Positions 36,277 to 46,192 of a stretch of DNA of 64,000 bases are shown here, piece after piece. Position 1 is the first letter of the stretch. Each line of letters begins with the position of its first letter. The notes under the pieces were generated by a model. That model was not told the origin of the DNA. It searched no databases and worked only from the letters and a program-made list of their open reading frames with translations. Position numbers and translations under genes: made by a program. The DNA lies in the NCBI GenBank assembly GCA_003281365.1, contig QCCF01000002.1:1-64000 (forward strand). The letters run 5' to 3'. Source of the DNA: Prochlorococcus sp. AG-347-K18. GTDB taxonomy: Bacteria; Cyanobacteriota; Cyanobacteriia; PCC-6307; Cyanobiaceae.

Positions 36277-39018
36277 CTACTTAATATCATAATTTGATTT
36301 GTTATTTTCTTCTAAAGAATTTAAAACTGATTTTGCTTTTTCTATAACTTCTTTTGGAACTCCTGCTAATTTAGCTGCTTCTATGCCATAGCTTTTGTTT
36401 GAGCCCCCTTTAACAATCCTGTGGCTAAAGATTAGCTGATCGTTATTTTGTTCTACTAAAACTTGAAAATTTTGTATATTCTTATTTGAATTTTTTAAAT
36501 AATTCAGCTCATGATAGTGCGTAGCAAAAATAGTATTACATTGAATTTTTTTTGCAAGATATTCACTTACTGACCAAGCTATTGAAAGTCCATCAAAAGT
36601 AGATGTCCCTCTGCCTATCTCATCAAGTAAAACTAGTGAGCTAGAAGTTGCTTGATTTAGAATTGATGCAGTTTCAGACATTTCTACCATAAATGTTGAT
36701 TGTCCAGATGATTGATCATCAACTGCCCCAATTCTTGTAAAAATCCTATCTGCAACCTTGATTTCAGCATTATTAGCAGGAACAAAGCTACCAATTTGTG
36801 TGAGAATTTGTATTAAACCAAGTTGTCTTATAAAGCAACTTTTTCCGCTCGCATTGGGACCCGTTAATATAATTAATTTTTGCTTATCATCAAAAGAGAT
36901 ATCGTTTGCTACAAACTTTTTATCACTTAACAATTGTTCTACAATTGGATTTCTGCCTGCGATAATTTTTGTACTATTTTTTGTCATTGAATCATTTATT
37001 GGTATTAATGAAGGTTTTATAAAATTGTTTTCTACTGCAGTAATTGATAAACCAAGTAGTGCATCAAGAGATGCTATGGATTTTGCGATTGATCTTATTT
37101 GTTTTGTTTTTTCAGCAACTATATTTCTTAATTCGCAGAAAATTTCATATTCTTTTGATGAAGCTCTACTTTTTATTTGGAAAATCTTATTTTCTTTATT
37201 TTTAATTTCTGAAGTGATATACCTTTCTTCATTTGTAAGTGTTTGCCTTTTGATCCAATGTTGTGGAGCTAAATTAACTTTTGACTTATTTATAGAAATG
37301 TAATAACCAAAATTTTTATGAAATTGAATTTTTAGGTTTGAAATTTTGCTAATTTTCCTTTCCTTTAATTCCTCTTTATTTAGCCACTCAGAGTAGTCAT
37401 CCATTAAATTGCGTAAACCATCTAATATATTGTCAACACCATCATGGATCATTCCTCCTTCACTAATATTTAGAGGAGGATTTTCTACTAGTTTAAAACT
37501 TATAGTATCAGCTAATGCTAAGAGTCCTTCGTCAATATTTTTTAATTGATCAGTCCAATCTGGGAGATCATATTTAAATAATTCAATTATGGATTTTAGT
37601 CTAGGCAATTTTTTTAAACCTTCAGCTATTGCAATTAAGTCTCTGGGACTTGCATGACCTGCACAAGCTCTACCTGCAAGTCTTTCTAAATCTCCCATTG
37701 CTCTAAGTAAATTTTGGGTATCTGTACGTAATTTTTTAGATTCAAGAAAGTTTGTAATTATATTTTGTCTTTTATAAATTTCATTAACGTTTAATAGTGG
37801 TGAATCTATCCACCTTCTTAAACACCTTGCACCCATGCAAGTATAAGTTCTATCAATACTCCAAAGTAGCGAACCAACATAATTGTTTTCTCGTTGTGTA
37901 TTTTTGATTTCTAAATTTTTTTGAGTTTGATAATCAATAATTAATTTGTTGTGACCATATTGGATTTGTGGAAAGTCTAATGAGATTTTTAAAGAAGAAT
38001 CTTTATCTAAATTTGAAGGATTAATTGTTTCTAAATAATTTAATAAACCTCCAAGTGATCTAGTTGCATTGTTTAAATTTTTAAGTCCTATTCCCTCTAG
38101 ATTTGAAATTTGGAAATAATTTTTTATTAGATAATTTGCTTCATTAATTCCAAAATTAGTCTCTTGAGAAACAGTATATGTAATTTGACTATTTCTTTTA
38201 ATTAATAAATTTCTTACAACATTGCTTCCTACAATGATTTCTGAAGAATCTAATTTAATAATTTCATCAAATAGTTTTGACAGAGATTGGCCTTCTAAAG
38301 TTATTAATTCTCCTGTGCTTACATCAGCTTTTGATATGCCCCATTCATAAGATTCATCTGAGTTTTCTTCTGATAAGTAAATAGCAGTAATCCAATTGTT
38401 TTTCTTTGCTATCAACATCCCCTCTTCAATTACAGTTCCAGGAGTAATTATTCTTGTTATTCCTCTTTTAATTGGAGTACCATAATTTCCAGAACTTTTT
38501 TCTAATTGATCGCAAATAACCACAGAATAATTTTTTTTAATTAAATCAGCACAGTATCTCTCCATTGCATGATGGGGAACCCCTGCCATAGGGATCTTAC
38601 CAATCTCTTTGCCAGCATCTTTACTGGTAAGCGTTATTTCTAAAAGGTTAGATATTAATACAGCGTCCTCAAAAAAACATTCAAAAAAATCTCCTAATCT
38701 ATAAAGTAATAGCCTATCTTTATTTTCTTCTTTTAGAGTTACATAATGCTTCATTACAGGAGTTAATTTCAGTTTTGAAACTGTTTTATAGCTATAAGAT
38801 TCTTCATTGATGCAAACATTTTTGTTATTTGAAATTAAATCAGTCTTGAATTTATTTATTAAATTAGTTGAATTTTTTCTTTGTCTTGGTCTTTTTTGCG
38901 ATTCTTTTTTTAAATCTTCCAAAGATAAATCTTCTGGAATTTTTGTTATTTCTTTTTGTTCATTATTATCATTACCATTCGCAAATAAATTCTTTTGAAT
39001 TATCGTATCTTCTTGCAT
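36277..39018 (-). CDS. mutS: DNA mismatch repair protein MutS
   Basis: A 913-residue MutS1. A charged N-terminal extension of about 85 residues precedes the mismatch-recognition domain, whose key Phe-x-Glu is intact in [12 protein letters not shown] near 108. Connector, core and clamp domains follow, then the ABC-type ATPase with Walker [16 protein letters not shown] near 716-730, [11 protein letters not shown] near 782, Walker [13 protein letters not shown] near 801 and [10 protein letters not shown] near 834. The C-terminus is short and charged. The Phe-x-Glu motif shows it is a repair MutS rather than MutS2. mutL is not in this window. Confidence 0.97.
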   Translation of the reverse strand: MQEDTIIQKNLFANGNDNNEQKEITKIPEDLSLEDLKKESQKRPRQRKNSTNLINKFKTDLISNNKNVCINEESYSYKTVSKLKLTPVMKHYVTLKEENKDRLLLYRLGDFFECFFEDAVLISNLLEITLTSKDAGKEIGKIPMAGVPHHAMERYCADLIKKNYSVVICDQLEKSSGNYGTPIKRGITRIITPGTVIEEGMLIAKKNNWITAIYLSEENSDESYEWGISKADVSTGELITLEGQSLSKLFDEIIKLDSSEIIVGSNVVRNLLIKRNSQITYTVSQETNFGINEANYLIKNYFQISNLEGIGLKNLNNATRSLGGLLNYLETINPSNLDKDSSLKISLDFPQIQYGHNKLIIDYQTQKNLEIKNTQRENNYVGSLLWSIDRTYTCMGARCLRRWIDSPLLNVNEIYKRQNIITNFLESKKLRTDTQNLLRAMGDLERLAGRACAGHASPRDLIAIAEGLKKLPRLKSIIELFKYDLPDWTDQLKNIDEGLLALADTISFKLVENPPLNISEGGMIHDGVDNILDGLRNLMDDYSEWLNKEELKERKISKISNLKIQFHKNFGYYISINKSKVNLAPQHWIKRQTLTNEERYITSEIKNKENKIFQIKSRASSKEYEIFCELRNIVAEKTKQIRSIAKSIASLDALLGLSITAVENNFIKPSLIPINDSMTKNSTKIIAGRNPIVEQLLSDKKFVANDISFDDKQKLIILTGPNASGKSCFIRQLGLIQILTQIGSFVPANNAEIKVADRIFTRIGAVDDQSSGQSTFMVEMSETASILNQATSSSLVLLDEIGRGTSTFDGLSIAWSVSEYLAKKIQCNTIFATHYHELNYLKNSNKNIQNFQVLVEQNNDQLIFSHRIVKGGSNKSYGIEAAKLAGVPKEVIEKAKSVLNSLEENNKSNYDIK

Positions 39019-39121
39019 ACTTTTTTAATTCCTAAATAGATATTAGGTAGAAATTTTTTTTTTGCATTTAAAGTGGCTAAAGTATGTAAATTTTCTCTAA
39101 AAATTATCATTTTCATGAGAT

Positions 39122-39136
39122 TATAGTATTTATAAT
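39122..39136 (+). promoter_or_regulatory. psbZ: Candidate -10 elements of psbZ
   Basis: Two -10-like hexamers, TATAGT (39122-39127) and TATAAT (39131-39136), stand 23-37 bp before the psbZ start. No good -35 is visible. A TTTACATA element on the opposite strand (39083-39090) matches one half of an RpaB HLR1 site, without a convincing second half. Confidence 0.35.
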
Positions 39137-39158
39137 ATTTAAAAACTAAGACTGAATT

Positions 39159-39356
39159 ATGCAGGCTGTTAACTTTTTCTTTGTAAATGCTCTACTATTT
39201 GCTTCTTTAATTGCGGTAGTTGGAGTACCCGTTTTATATGTGACTCAACCTTCTACTGAAGAAGGACAGCGAGAAAGTAGGAGAAAAATTTACTCTATTG
39301 CTGCTGTTTGGGTTGTTTTAGTTTTTGTTACAGGGATAGTTTCTTCATTAGTTTGA
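39159..39356 (+). CDS. psbZ: Photosystem II protein PsbZ (Ycf9)
   Basis: A 65-residue membrane protein with two transmembrane helices (about 5-28 and 44-64) joined by a polar loop containing TQPSTEEGQRESRRK. The first helix ends in VVGVPVLYVTQ, matching the GVPVxYA signature of PsbZ, a peripheral subunit near CP43 that influences photosystem II core stability and antenna coupling. It precedes ribH by 49 bp, a neighbourhood I associate with picocyanobacteria. Confidence 0.9.
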   Translation: MQAVNFFFVNALLFASLIAVVGVPVLYVTQPSTEEGQRESRRKIYSIAAVWVVLVFVTGIVSSLV

Positions 39357-39405
39357 ACTTAATACCTTTTCGTGAGAGTCTATTAATATATATAAGTAAA
39401 ATTTA

Positions 39406-39882
39406 ATGGCTATTTTTGAGGGTTCTTTTACTAATGCCTCTACTTTAAAAGTTGGGATTGTAATAGCAAGATTTAATGATTTAATTACAAATAAAATTCT
39501 ATCTGGTTGTCTTGATTGTTTAAAAAGACATGGTTTAGATACTTCAGAATTAAGCAATCAAGTAGATATAGTTTGGGTTCCAGGTTCATTCGAATTACCA
39601 ATCGCAGCTAAAACCCTCATGAAAAAAAAGAGTTATGACGTTGTAATTGCTCTTGGGGCTGTGATCCGTGGTGAAACTTCCCACTATGATGTAGTTATAT
39701 CTGAGGCGAGCAAAGGTATTTCGCAAGTTTCAAATGAACATAATGTTCCAATTATTTTTGGAGTTTTAACTACTGATACTATGCAGCAGGCTTTAGAAAG
39801 AGCAGGGATTAAAAATAATCTTGGTTGGAATTATGCTTTACAAGCAATTGAGATGGGATCCTTAATTAAAAATTTAAATTAA
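39406..39882 (+). CDS. ribH: 6,7-dimethyl-8-ribityllumazine synthase
   Basis: Penultimate riboflavin enzyme, forming lumazine from a ribitylaminouracil and a butanone phosphate; usually assembles as a 60-mer or pentamer. The 158 residues include [16 protein letters not shown] near 19, [14 protein letters not shown] near 59, [16 protein letters not shown] near 83 with the catalytic His, and [16 protein letters not shown] near 119. It is read in the same direction as psbZ and the tRNA-Gly gene. Confidence 0.97.
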   Translation: MAIFEGSFTNASTLKVGIVIARFNDLITNKILSGCLDCLKRHGLDTSELSNQVDIVWVPGSFELPIAAKTLMKKKSYDVVIALGAVIRGETSHYDVVISEASKGISQVSNEHNVPIIFGVLTTDTMQQALERAGIKNNLGWNYALQAIEMGSLIKNLN

Positions 39883-39943
39883 TTGAAAAAATTTAATTAT
39901 TTTTATCATTGATCCCTTCTTTGAGATAAGATAAATAAGTTAT

Positions 39944-40015
39944 GCGGATGTAGCTCAGTGGTAGAGCATCTCCTTGCCAAGGAGAATGTCGAGAGTTCGA
40001 ATCTCTTCATCCGCT
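39944..40015 (+). tRNA. tRNA-Gly (anticodon GCC)
   Basis: A complete 72-nt cloverleaf. The acceptor stem GCGGATG (39944-39950) pairs with CATCCGC (40008-40014), and the discriminator is T (40015). The D-arm is GCTC-AGTGGTA-GAGC. The anticodon stem TCTCC/GGAGA encloses the loop TTGCCAA, so the anticodon is GCC. The T-loop is TTCGAAT with a GAGAG/CTCTT stem. The 3' CCA is not encoded. It lies 61 bp after ribH. Confidence 0.97.
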
Positions 40016-40060
40016 TTTAATATTAGTATCTTTTAAGATAATCTTAGAAACAAATTTGTA

Positions 40061-40492
40061 ATGACAAGAGTAATTTCTATTGAGGATTTAAAGGGATTAT
40101 TTACTAAACCCTATGGCACAGATGCACCAACAAAACAAAAATGGGCCGAATTTTATAATGAAAATGTTATTTTTACAGACCCAACTCAGGAAACAGAGGG
40201 CTTAGATTCTTATGTTGAAGCTCAAGAAAAACTAGTGAAAAGATGTGATGATGTTTTTTTAGAAACTCATGCAATTTCCATAACTGGTAATTGTGGATTT
40301 GTTGAATGGACTATGGGTTTAAAAATTATGGGTAAAGAATTTATTTATCCTGGAACCACTCGTTTATTATTTGGCGAAAATGGTTTAATTAAAGAACATA
40401 GAGATTATTTTGATTTTTGTGGCCCTACTTTTGGACCAGTTCCAATTTTAGGTTCATTTGTAAAATGGCTTTATGCTAGGTTTGTATCTTAA
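40061..40492 (+). CDS. NTF2-like/SnoaL-like protein
   Basis: A 143-residue protein with the cone-shaped NTF2-like fold pattern: an N-terminal helix with KQKWAEFYNENVIFTDPT near 24-41, a helix YVEAQEKLVKR, then beta-strands with GNCGFVEWTMGLKI near 85 and LIKEHRDYFDFCGP near 112. It ends with a more hydrophobic segment. Members of this fold are enzymes or ligand-binding proteins; the substrate cannot be told from sequence. It directly follows tRNA-Gly and precedes a GtrA-like gene. Confidence 0.75.
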   Translation: MTRVISIEDLKGLFTKPYGTDAPTKQKWAEFYNENVIFTDPTQETEGLDSYVEAQEKLVKRCDDVFLETHAISITGNCGFVEWTMGLKIMGKEFIYPGTTRLLFGENGLIKEHRDYFDFCGPTFGPVPILGSFVKWLYARFVS

Positions 40493-40524
40493 ATATTTAT
40501 ATTTTTAAATTAAAAATTTTAGAG

Positions 40525-40914
40525 TTGTATAAATTTCTTAAAACAAATAATCTCCAAATAATAAGATTTTTAATTTCAGGTGTAATAGCTTCTACTATAA
40601 ATTACTTAGTTTATTTATCATTCTATTCATTTTTTAAAAATATAATATTTGCATCAGTTTGTGGATATTTAATAGGACTTTTAGTTTCTTTTATTTTTGC
40701 AAAAATATGGGTATTTCAAAAGAAATCAAAATTACCCATTGTTAAATCTTTCTCTTTATTTTGTTTAATTTACTTTTTAGGGGGGATAGAAATGACTCTA
40801 ATTATTATTTTTTTAAATAATTTATTTATTAATTATAAAATCGCTTGGATATTTGGTGTTTGTATTGCTGCTTTAAATAATTATTTGGGGTCAAAGTATT
40901 TTTCATTTAGATAG
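40525..40914 (+). CDS. GtrA-like membrane protein
   Basis: A 129-residue, four-helix membrane protein of the GtrA family, which in known cases flips undecaprenyl-phosphate-linked sugars for surface polysaccharide decoration. Characteristic segments are IIRFLISGVIASTINYLVYL at about 12-31 and a central GYLIGLLVSFIFAKIWVFQ near 43-61, with ALNNYLGSKYFSF at the end. The start is TTG; no ATG is available upstream in frame. The gene is conspicuously AT-rich even here, and no gtrB-type partner lies nearby. It ends three bases from the convergent acetyltransferase gene. Confidence 0.82.
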   Translation: MYKFLKTNNLQIIRFLISGVIASTINYLVYLSFYSFFKNIIFASVCGYLIGLLVSFIFAKIWVFQKKSKLPIVKSFSLFCLIYFLGGIEMTLIIIFLNNLFINYKIAWIFGVCIAALNNYLGSKYFSFR

Positions 40915-40917
40915 TTA

Positions 40918-41373
40918 TCATGTTTTTCTAATTAATAAATTTTGTGAGGTAACTTCCTTAAAATTAATTTGGGAATAAAATGATAATTGATTTGTAGTCA
41001 TTAAATAAATTTTTTTTGTATTTTTAATTTTTTTCGAAGATAAAAGATTTTGTACAATTAATGTACCAAAACCTTTACCTTGGTGATTTTGATCTATAAC
41101 TATATCCCAAAGAACTCCTCGGTAAATTCCATCTGTTAAAGCTCTACCAAAACCAACTATTTCGTATCCAACCCATAGACTTACTATAACATCGCTATTT
41201 GCAAGGCATTTCTTTAGATCATTGATTGTTCTATTTTTTGCCCAGAAGGCGTTTCTATCAAATAATGACTTTAGCTTATTTAATCCATTTATAGGTTTGA
41301 GATTAGGTCCTAATCCGAAAAGTCTTAGCCCTACAGCTCCTCTTGCATGCGTAATCAGAGATATTTCTTTCAT
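40918..41373 (-). CDS. GNAT family N-acetyltransferase
   Basis: A 151-residue acetyl-CoA-dependent acetyltransferase. The acetyl-CoA motif A appears as LWDIVIDQNHQGKGFGTLIV near 87-106 (Q/R-x-x-G-x-G/A with QGKGFG), preceded by the beta-4 strand GYEIVGFGRALTDG. The C-terminal YSQINFKEV matches motif B. The compact form resembles cyanobacterial and plastid GNAT proteins. The substrate is unknown. Its 171 bp upstream region is shared with the divergent secA promoter. Confidence 0.85.
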   Translation of the reverse strand: MKEISLITHARGAVGLRLFGLGPNLKPINGLNKLKSLFDRNAFWAKNRTINDLKKCLANSDVIVSLWVGYEIVGFGRALTDGIYRGVLWDIVIDQNHQGKGFGTLIVQNLLSSKKIKNTKKIYLMTTNQLSFYSQINFKEVTSQNLLIRKT

Positions 41374-41501
41374 TTGAAAAATGTTTATAAATTTAAAGAT
41401 AACTTGATTATTATTTGTGATTGCAACCTTGATACCTTAGTCGATCAATTCTGTAAAATAAAGAGATATAATTTTATCCATTTTGTTGTAGCGCACTAAT
41501 T

Positions 41502-41507
41502 TATAAT
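41502..41507 (+). promoter_or_regulatory. secA: Candidate -10 element of secA
   Basis: A consensus TATAAT lies 38 bp before the secA ATG, giving a predicted leader of about 30 nt. No consensus -35 stands at the right distance. A purine-rich AGGGGC at 41532-41537 may serve as ribosome-binding site, close to 10 bases from the start. Confidence 0.4.
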
Positions 41508-41544
41508 GTTTGTAATAGGATGAATTAATTAGGGGCTTTTACTT

Positions 41545-44376
41545 ATGCTAAAACTTTTGTTGGGAGACCCAAATACACGAAAGTTAAAGCGCTATCAACC
41601 AATAGTGGAAGATATAAATTTTTTAGAGGAAGAAATTTCCAAATTAAGTGATGATGATTTGAGAAGAGAGACTTTTAGTCTAAAATCAATGATCTCATCT
41701 GAATTAGATTTTAAAAAACAAAAGGAATTATTAAAAGAATTTCAGCCCAAAGCTTTTGCAATTGTTAGAGAAGCAAGTAAACGTGTTCTTGATATGAGAC
41801 ATTTTGATGTTCAGTTAATAGGAGGGATGGTTTTACATGAGTGTCAAATTGCAGAGATGAAGACTGGAGAAGGTAAAACTCTTGTAGCAACATTACCTTG
41901 TTATTTAAATGCTTTAACTGGTAAAGGTGTTCATGTTGTTACCGTAAATGATTATTTAGCAAGAAGAGATGCTGAGTGGATGGGGCAAGTTCATCGTTTT
42001 TTAGGCTTGTCCGTCGGTTTGATTCAGCAAGATATGAGTCCAGTTGAGAGGAAGAAAAATTATGATTGCGATATAACTTATGCCACGAATTCAGAATTAG
42101 GTTTTGATTATTTAAGAGATAATATGTCTACCGATATTGATGAGGTAGTACAAAGAAGATTCAATTACTGTGTGATTGATGAGGTTGATTCAATATTAAT
42201 TGATGAAGCGAGAACACCTCTAATCATTTCTGGTCAAGTTGAAAGACCTCAAGAAAAATACCAAAAAGCTTCAGAATTAGCTATGGCTTTAGTTAAAGCA
42301 AAAGAATTAAGTAAGGATGGTATTGATCCAGAGGGGGATTATGAAGTTGATGAAAAACAGAGGAGTTGCATATTAACTGATCAGGGGTTCGCTAAATGTG
42401 AAGAGTATTTGGGAGTTGTTGATTTATATAATCCCCAAGATCCTTGGGCACACTATATAACTAATGCTTTAAAAGCTAAGGAACTATTTATTAAAGATGT
42501 CAATTACATTATTAAAAATGATGAGGCTGTAATAGTGGATGAATTTACAGGTAGAGTAATGCCTGGTAGGCGGTGGAGTGACGGGCAGCATCAGGCAATA
42601 GAAGCGAAAGAGAGTCTTAAAATTCAGCCTGAAACTCAAACATTAGCATCTATTACTTATCAGAATTTTTTCTTACTATATCCTGGTTTAGCAGGTATGA
42701 CTGGAACAGCAAAAACTGAGGATGTTGAATTTGAAAAAACTTATAAATTAGAATCTACAGTCATACCAACAAATCAAATAAGGAAGAGACAAGACTGGCC
42801 TGATCAAGTATTTAAGACAGAAATAGGTAAATGGAAAGCAGTGGCTAAAGAAACCGCACAAATACATAGAGAAGGTAGACCTGTTTTAGTTGGTACGACA
42901 AGTGTTGAAAAAAGTGAGTTACTTAGTACTCTTCTATCTGAAGAGAAAATCCCACATAATTTGTTAAATGCTAAGCCGGAGAACGTCGAACGTGAGGCAG
43001 AAATTATTGCTCAAGCAGGAAGAGCAGGTGCAGTTACCATTGCTACTAATATGGCTGGTAGGGGAACAGATATAATTCTTGGCGGTAATAGTGACTATAT
43101 GGCAAGACTTAAATTAAAAGAGATTTTAGTTCCTCTCTTAGTTAAGCCAGAAAATGAGCATAAGCCACCAATCCCTAAACAAAGAATTCCAAAAACTAAA
43201 GGCGGTTTTTCATCTAAGGGTGTTTCAAATCTGAAAAAAAATATTCCAGACTCTTCAATAAGTCTTTTCCCTTGCAAACTGAACGAAGAAATTGAAGATA
43301 AACTTACTTTTTTATCTAATCAACTTATAGAAAATTGGGGAGACAGACAACTTTCTGTTCTGGAATTGGATGACAGGATTGCTACAGCTGCAGAAAAAGC
43401 ACCAACTACAGATAAACTTATAAAGCTTTTGAGAGAATCTCTAACAGATGTAAAAGATGAATATGAAAAAGTTTTGATTAATGAAGAAAAAAAAGTAAGA
43501 GAGGCAGGGGGTTTACATGTCATAGGTACTGAGAGACATGAATCAAGAAGGGTTGATAATCAACTTAGAGGAAGAGCAGGAAGACAAGGTGACCTCGGGA
43601 GCACAAGATTCTTTTTATCATTAGAGGATAATTTATTAAGGATTTTTGGCGGAGACAGAGTAGCAAATCTAATGAATGCATTTAGAGTCGATGAAGATAT
43701 GCCAATTGAGTCAGGAATGCTTACAAGGTCTCTGGAAAGCGCTCAAAAGAAAGTAGAGACCTATTATTACGATATAAGAAAACAAGTCTTTGAATATGAC
43801 GAGGTAATGAACAATCAAAGAAAAGCAGTTTATAGTGAAAGACTAAGAGTTTTGCAAGGAAAAGACTTAAAGAAGCAAGTTATAGGATATGGAGAAAGAA
43901 CAATGAGTGAGATTGTGGAGGCATATATTAATCCTGATCTTCCTCCTGAAGAATGGAACATTACTCAATTATTATCTAAAGTCAAAGAATTTATTTACTT
44001 ATTAGATGATTTGAAAGCCGATGACATAAATTTATTGTCGATAGAAGAATTAAAAAACTATCTTCAAGAGCAGTTGCGCATAGCTTATGATTTAAAGGAA
44101 TTACAAATTGAAAAGATTCGGTCAGGATTAATGAGAGAAGCTGAAAGATTTTTTATTTTGCAGCAAATCGATAATTTATGGCGAGAACATCTTCAATCCA
44201 TGGATTCCTTGAGGGAATCAGTTGGATTAAGAGGTTATGGTCAGAAAGATCCTTTAATAGAATATAAAAATGAAGGATATGATATGTTCCTCGAAATGAT
44301 GACTAATATGAGACGTAATGTTATTTATTCAATGTTTATGTTTCAACCTAAAACTGATAAGGACGACAAAAATTAA
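41545..44376 (+). CDS. secA: Protein translocase ATPase SecA
   Basis: Motor of the Sec export pathway for plasma and thylakoid membranes. At 943 residues it is full length. Walker A is [13 protein letters not shown] at 106-118, Walker B and DEAD region [20 protein letters not shown] near 212, the preprotein cross-linking domain in between, [16 protein letters not shown] near 500, and the second nucleotide fold [20 protein letters not shown] near 672. The C-terminus ends [11 protein letters not shown] without the CxC zinc tail of proteobacteria, as is usual in cyanobacteria. The cysE stop faces it after 8 bp. Confidence 0.98.
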   Translation: MLKLLLGDPNTRKLKRYQPIVEDINFLEEEISKLSDDDLRRETFSLKSMISSELDFKKQKELLKEFQPKAFAIVREASKRVLDMRHFDVQLIGGMVLHECQIAEMKTGEGKTLVATLPCYLNALTGKGVHVVTVNDYLARRDAEWMGQVHRFLGLSVGLIQQDMSPVERKKNYDCDITYATNSELGFDYLRDNMSTDIDEVVQRRFNYCVIDEVDSILIDEARTPLIISGQVERPQEKYQKASELAMALVKAKELSKDGIDPEGDYEVDEKQRSCILTDQGFAKCEEYLGVVDLYNPQDPWAHYITNALKAKELFIKDVNYIIKNDEAVIVDEFTGRVMPGRRWSDGQHQAIEAKESLKIQPETQTLASITYQNFFLLYPGLAGMTGTAKTEDVEFEKTYKLESTVIPTNQIRKRQDWPDQVFKTEIGKWKAVAKETAQIHREGRPVLVGTTSVEKSELLSTLLSEEKIPHNLLNAKPENVEREAEIIAQAGRAGAVTIATNMAGRGTDIILGGNSDYMARLKLKEILVPLLVKPENEHKPPIPKQRIPKTKGGFSSKGVSNLKKNIPDSSISLFPCKLNEEIEDKLTFLSNQLIENWGDRQLSVLELDDRIATAAEKAPTTDKLIKLLRESLTDVKDEYEKVLINEEKKVREAGGLHVIGTERHESRRVDNQLRGRAGRQGDLGSTRFFLSLEDNLLRIFGGDRVANLMNAFRVDEDMPIESGMLTRSLESAQKKVETYYYDIRKQVFEYDEVMNNQRKAVYSERLRVLQGKDLKKQVIGYGERTMSEIVEAYINPDLPPEEWNITQLLSKVKEFIYLLDDLKADDINLLSIEELKNYLQEQLRIAYDLKELQIEKIRSGLMREAERFFILQQIDNLWREHLQSMDSLRESVGLRGYGQKDPLIEYKNEGYDMFLEMMTNMRRNVIYSMFMFQPKTDKDDKN

Positions 44377-44384
44377 TTCATACT

Positions 44385-45125
44385 CTATTCATCATCTCCA
44401 AGAAATTCAATAATTTCTTTGTCTTTAAGATTCTGTGAATCACCAAGTTTAGAAATATCGATGGATTCTGAATTGGCTAGACATTGAAGAGTTTTTTGTA
44501 ATTTAAGTATTTCATTTTCAAGCAAGTCAATTCTATCCATTAAATTTTTGATCACATTAGCTTCAGCATCTGGTAAGGCAGAGTGAGCTAATGGATTTAC
44601 TTTTACACCACTTTGATGAACAACTCTACCAGGAATTCCAACTACAGTACTGTTACCCTCTACATTACGAACAACTACTGAGCCAGCCCCAATACGTGTA
44701 TTAGATCCTACCGTGATAGATCCAAGAACTTTTGCACCTGCTCCAACTACAACATTTTCCATTAGGGTAGGGTGTCTTTTCCCATGACTTTTACCAGTCC
44801 CCCCTAAAGTAACTCCCTGATAAAGCAGACAATTATTACCTATCTCAGCTGTTTCACCAATTACAACTCCCATCCCATGATCTATAAAAACTCGTTTACC
44901 AATTTTGGCACCAGGATGAATTTCAATACCTGTAAAAAGCCTATTTAGATGACTTAAAAAGCGTGGAATTAAGGGTAATTTTAATTGCCATAGTTTATGA
45001 GTGAACCGATGAATAACTATTGACTGGAATCCTGGGTAGCAAAGAAAAATCTCTAATATTCCTCTAGCAGCAGGATCTCTTTCTCTGATAATTTCTATAT
45101 CTGATTTCAAAGTTCTCAGAATCAT
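44385..45125 (-). CDS. cysE: Serine O-acetyltransferase
   Basis: Makes O-acetylserine from serine and acetyl-CoA, the entry to cysteine synthesis. The 246-residue protein has the helical N-terminal region with [17 protein letters not shown] near 16-32, the catalytic [18 protein letters not shown] near 83 and hexapeptide repeats of the left-handed beta-helix ([17 protein letters not shown], then [16 protein letters not shown]). A C-terminal coiled segment (about 185-215) ends in an acidic tail. It follows plmA by three bases and probably belongs to its transcript. Confidence 0.95.
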   Translation of the reverse strand: MILRTLKSDIEIIRERDPAARGILEIFLCYPGFQSIVIHRFTHKLWQLKLPLIPRFLSHLNRLFTGIEIHPGAKIGKRVFIDHGMGVVIGETAEIGNNCLLYQGVTLGGTGKSHGKRHPTLMENVVVGAGAKVLGSITVGSNTRIGAGSVVVRNVEGNSTVVGIPGRVVHQSGVKVNPLAHSALPDAEANVIKNLMDRIDLLENEILKLQKTLQCLANSESIDISKLGDSQNLKDKEIIEFLGDDE

Positions 45126-45128
45126 ATT

Positions 45129-46115
45129 CTAATTAATAACTCCAATTTCTTTTTTTAAATGATTTATTGTTTCGATACTTAAATAATTTTTAGCGCATAT
45201 TATTTGAGGCAGTCTCATAAGCTGAGATCGGTTTTTTAATAACGTGTTTTCTACAACAGATAAACTAGGACCATCACAGATTATGTAATTTGAAGCCTTT
45301 AAAAGTGAGAGTAATCTATTTTTATTATCTGTGATTGCCGTTAAAAGCATTAATTCACTTCCTCGCATACTGTGTATGATAACTTCTGCAGCTCTCAACA
45401 ATCCAGGACTAATACTAACAATACCTACACAGTTTCCAGTACTTAACTCTTGAAGAATTTTTAATTCTTTTTGAAAGTCACTCAAATCGACTGCGATCGC
45501 GCGAACTCCATATTGTCTCGCAACTTTTTCTAAAGGTTGCAAGAAATATCTACTTGTGACAATAGTTCCATTACTAGAATTACTTAAAACTTTTTCAAGT
45601 TCTTCCATAGGAATAACTTCTACCGGCACATTAACTTTTGGAGAGAGTTCTTCCGCTATTAGCATAGAGGCTCCTACATCTTCTCTTGGAGTACTAACAA
45701 TGATTTTAGCTCCGCATTTAATACGCCAATCAATTTCTTTGGTTAAGATTTCTCTTGTTTCCTGTAATGTACATCCAAGATTTATAAAGTTATCAATAGC
45801 GCCCCTTGCTTCTTGATCTGGTTGTTTACTTGTTTTATTTTTTGAGTAAAATGATTTTTTGAATTCTTTTTTATTAATATTATCTCTTACATAAATTCCT
45901 GAACCAGCTATTGCTTCAACAACCCCGTCTATTTCAAGTTGTCTATAAACTTTACTTATTGTATTACGATGAAGTCCAGTTTGCATTGCAAGTTGCCTGG
46001 TGCTTGGCAGTCTATGACCTGGAGGATAATGTCTTGCTGCTATTGCAAAACAAATCTGATTATAAAGTTGCGTCGATGCTGGGATATCACTTTCTTGTTG
46101 AATATTAAATCTCAC
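45129..46115 (-). CDS. plmA: GntR-family transcription regulator PlmA
   Basis: A 328-residue regulator. The N-terminal GntR winged helix (about 10-78) contains STQLYNQICFAIAAR, HRLPSTRQLAMQTGLHRNTI and GSGIYVRD. The C-terminal domain (about 105-325) is not an aminotransferase or UTRA domain and carries cysteines at about 115, 134, 229, 280 and 307. This matches PlmA, a cyanobacteria-specific regulator reported to bind PII-PipX in other cyanobacteria and linked to Yfr2 small RNAs and an iron-sulphur cluster in Prochlorococcus. It sits between infC and cysE; its upstream spacer holds repeated TGACA elements. Confidence 0.8.
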   Translation of the reverse strand: MRFNIQQESDIPASTQLYNQICFAIAARHYPPGHRLPSTRQLAMQTGLHRNTISKVYRQLEIDGVVEAIAGSGIYVRDNINKKEFKKSFYSKNKTSKQPDQEARGAIDNFINLGCTLQETREILTKEIDWRIKCGAKIIVSTPREDVGASMLIAEELSPKVNVPVEVIPMEELEKVLSNSSNGTIVTSRYFLQPLEKVARQYGVRAIAVDLSDFQKELKILQELSTGNCVGIVSISPGLLRAAEVIIHSMRGSELMLLTAITDNKNRLLSLLKASNYIICDGPSLSVVENTLLKNRSQLMRLPQIICAKNYLSIETINHLKKEIGVIN

Positions 46116-46128
46116 TTTAAAAGAATCC

Positions 46129-46172
46129 TGACAAATTAATTTTTATCTATAGTGACAGTTTAACATTTGTCA
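46129..46172. promoter_or_regulatory. Cluster of TGACA half-sites upstream of plmA
   Basis: The 77 bp between infC and plmA contains TGACAAAT (46129-46136), GTGACAGT (46152-46159) and ATTTGTCA (46165-46172). The outer two form an 8 bp inverted repeat with 28 bases between; the inner and right-hand elements form TGACA-N10-TGTCA on the minus strand. It lies 14-57 bp before the plmA start, as an autoregulatory operator would. Binding is inferred from position and symmetry. Confidence 0.35.
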
Positions 46173-46192
46173 TATTTTTTGATAACAATTTC

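Noticed and set aside
36758-37303. 181-residue plus-strand frame inside mutS
   Set aside because: Entirely antisense to a well-supported mutS; no independent motif or start signal.
39944-40015. Integrated element at tRNA-Gly
   Set aside because: No integrase gene and no second copy of the tRNA 3' end was noticed in the window.
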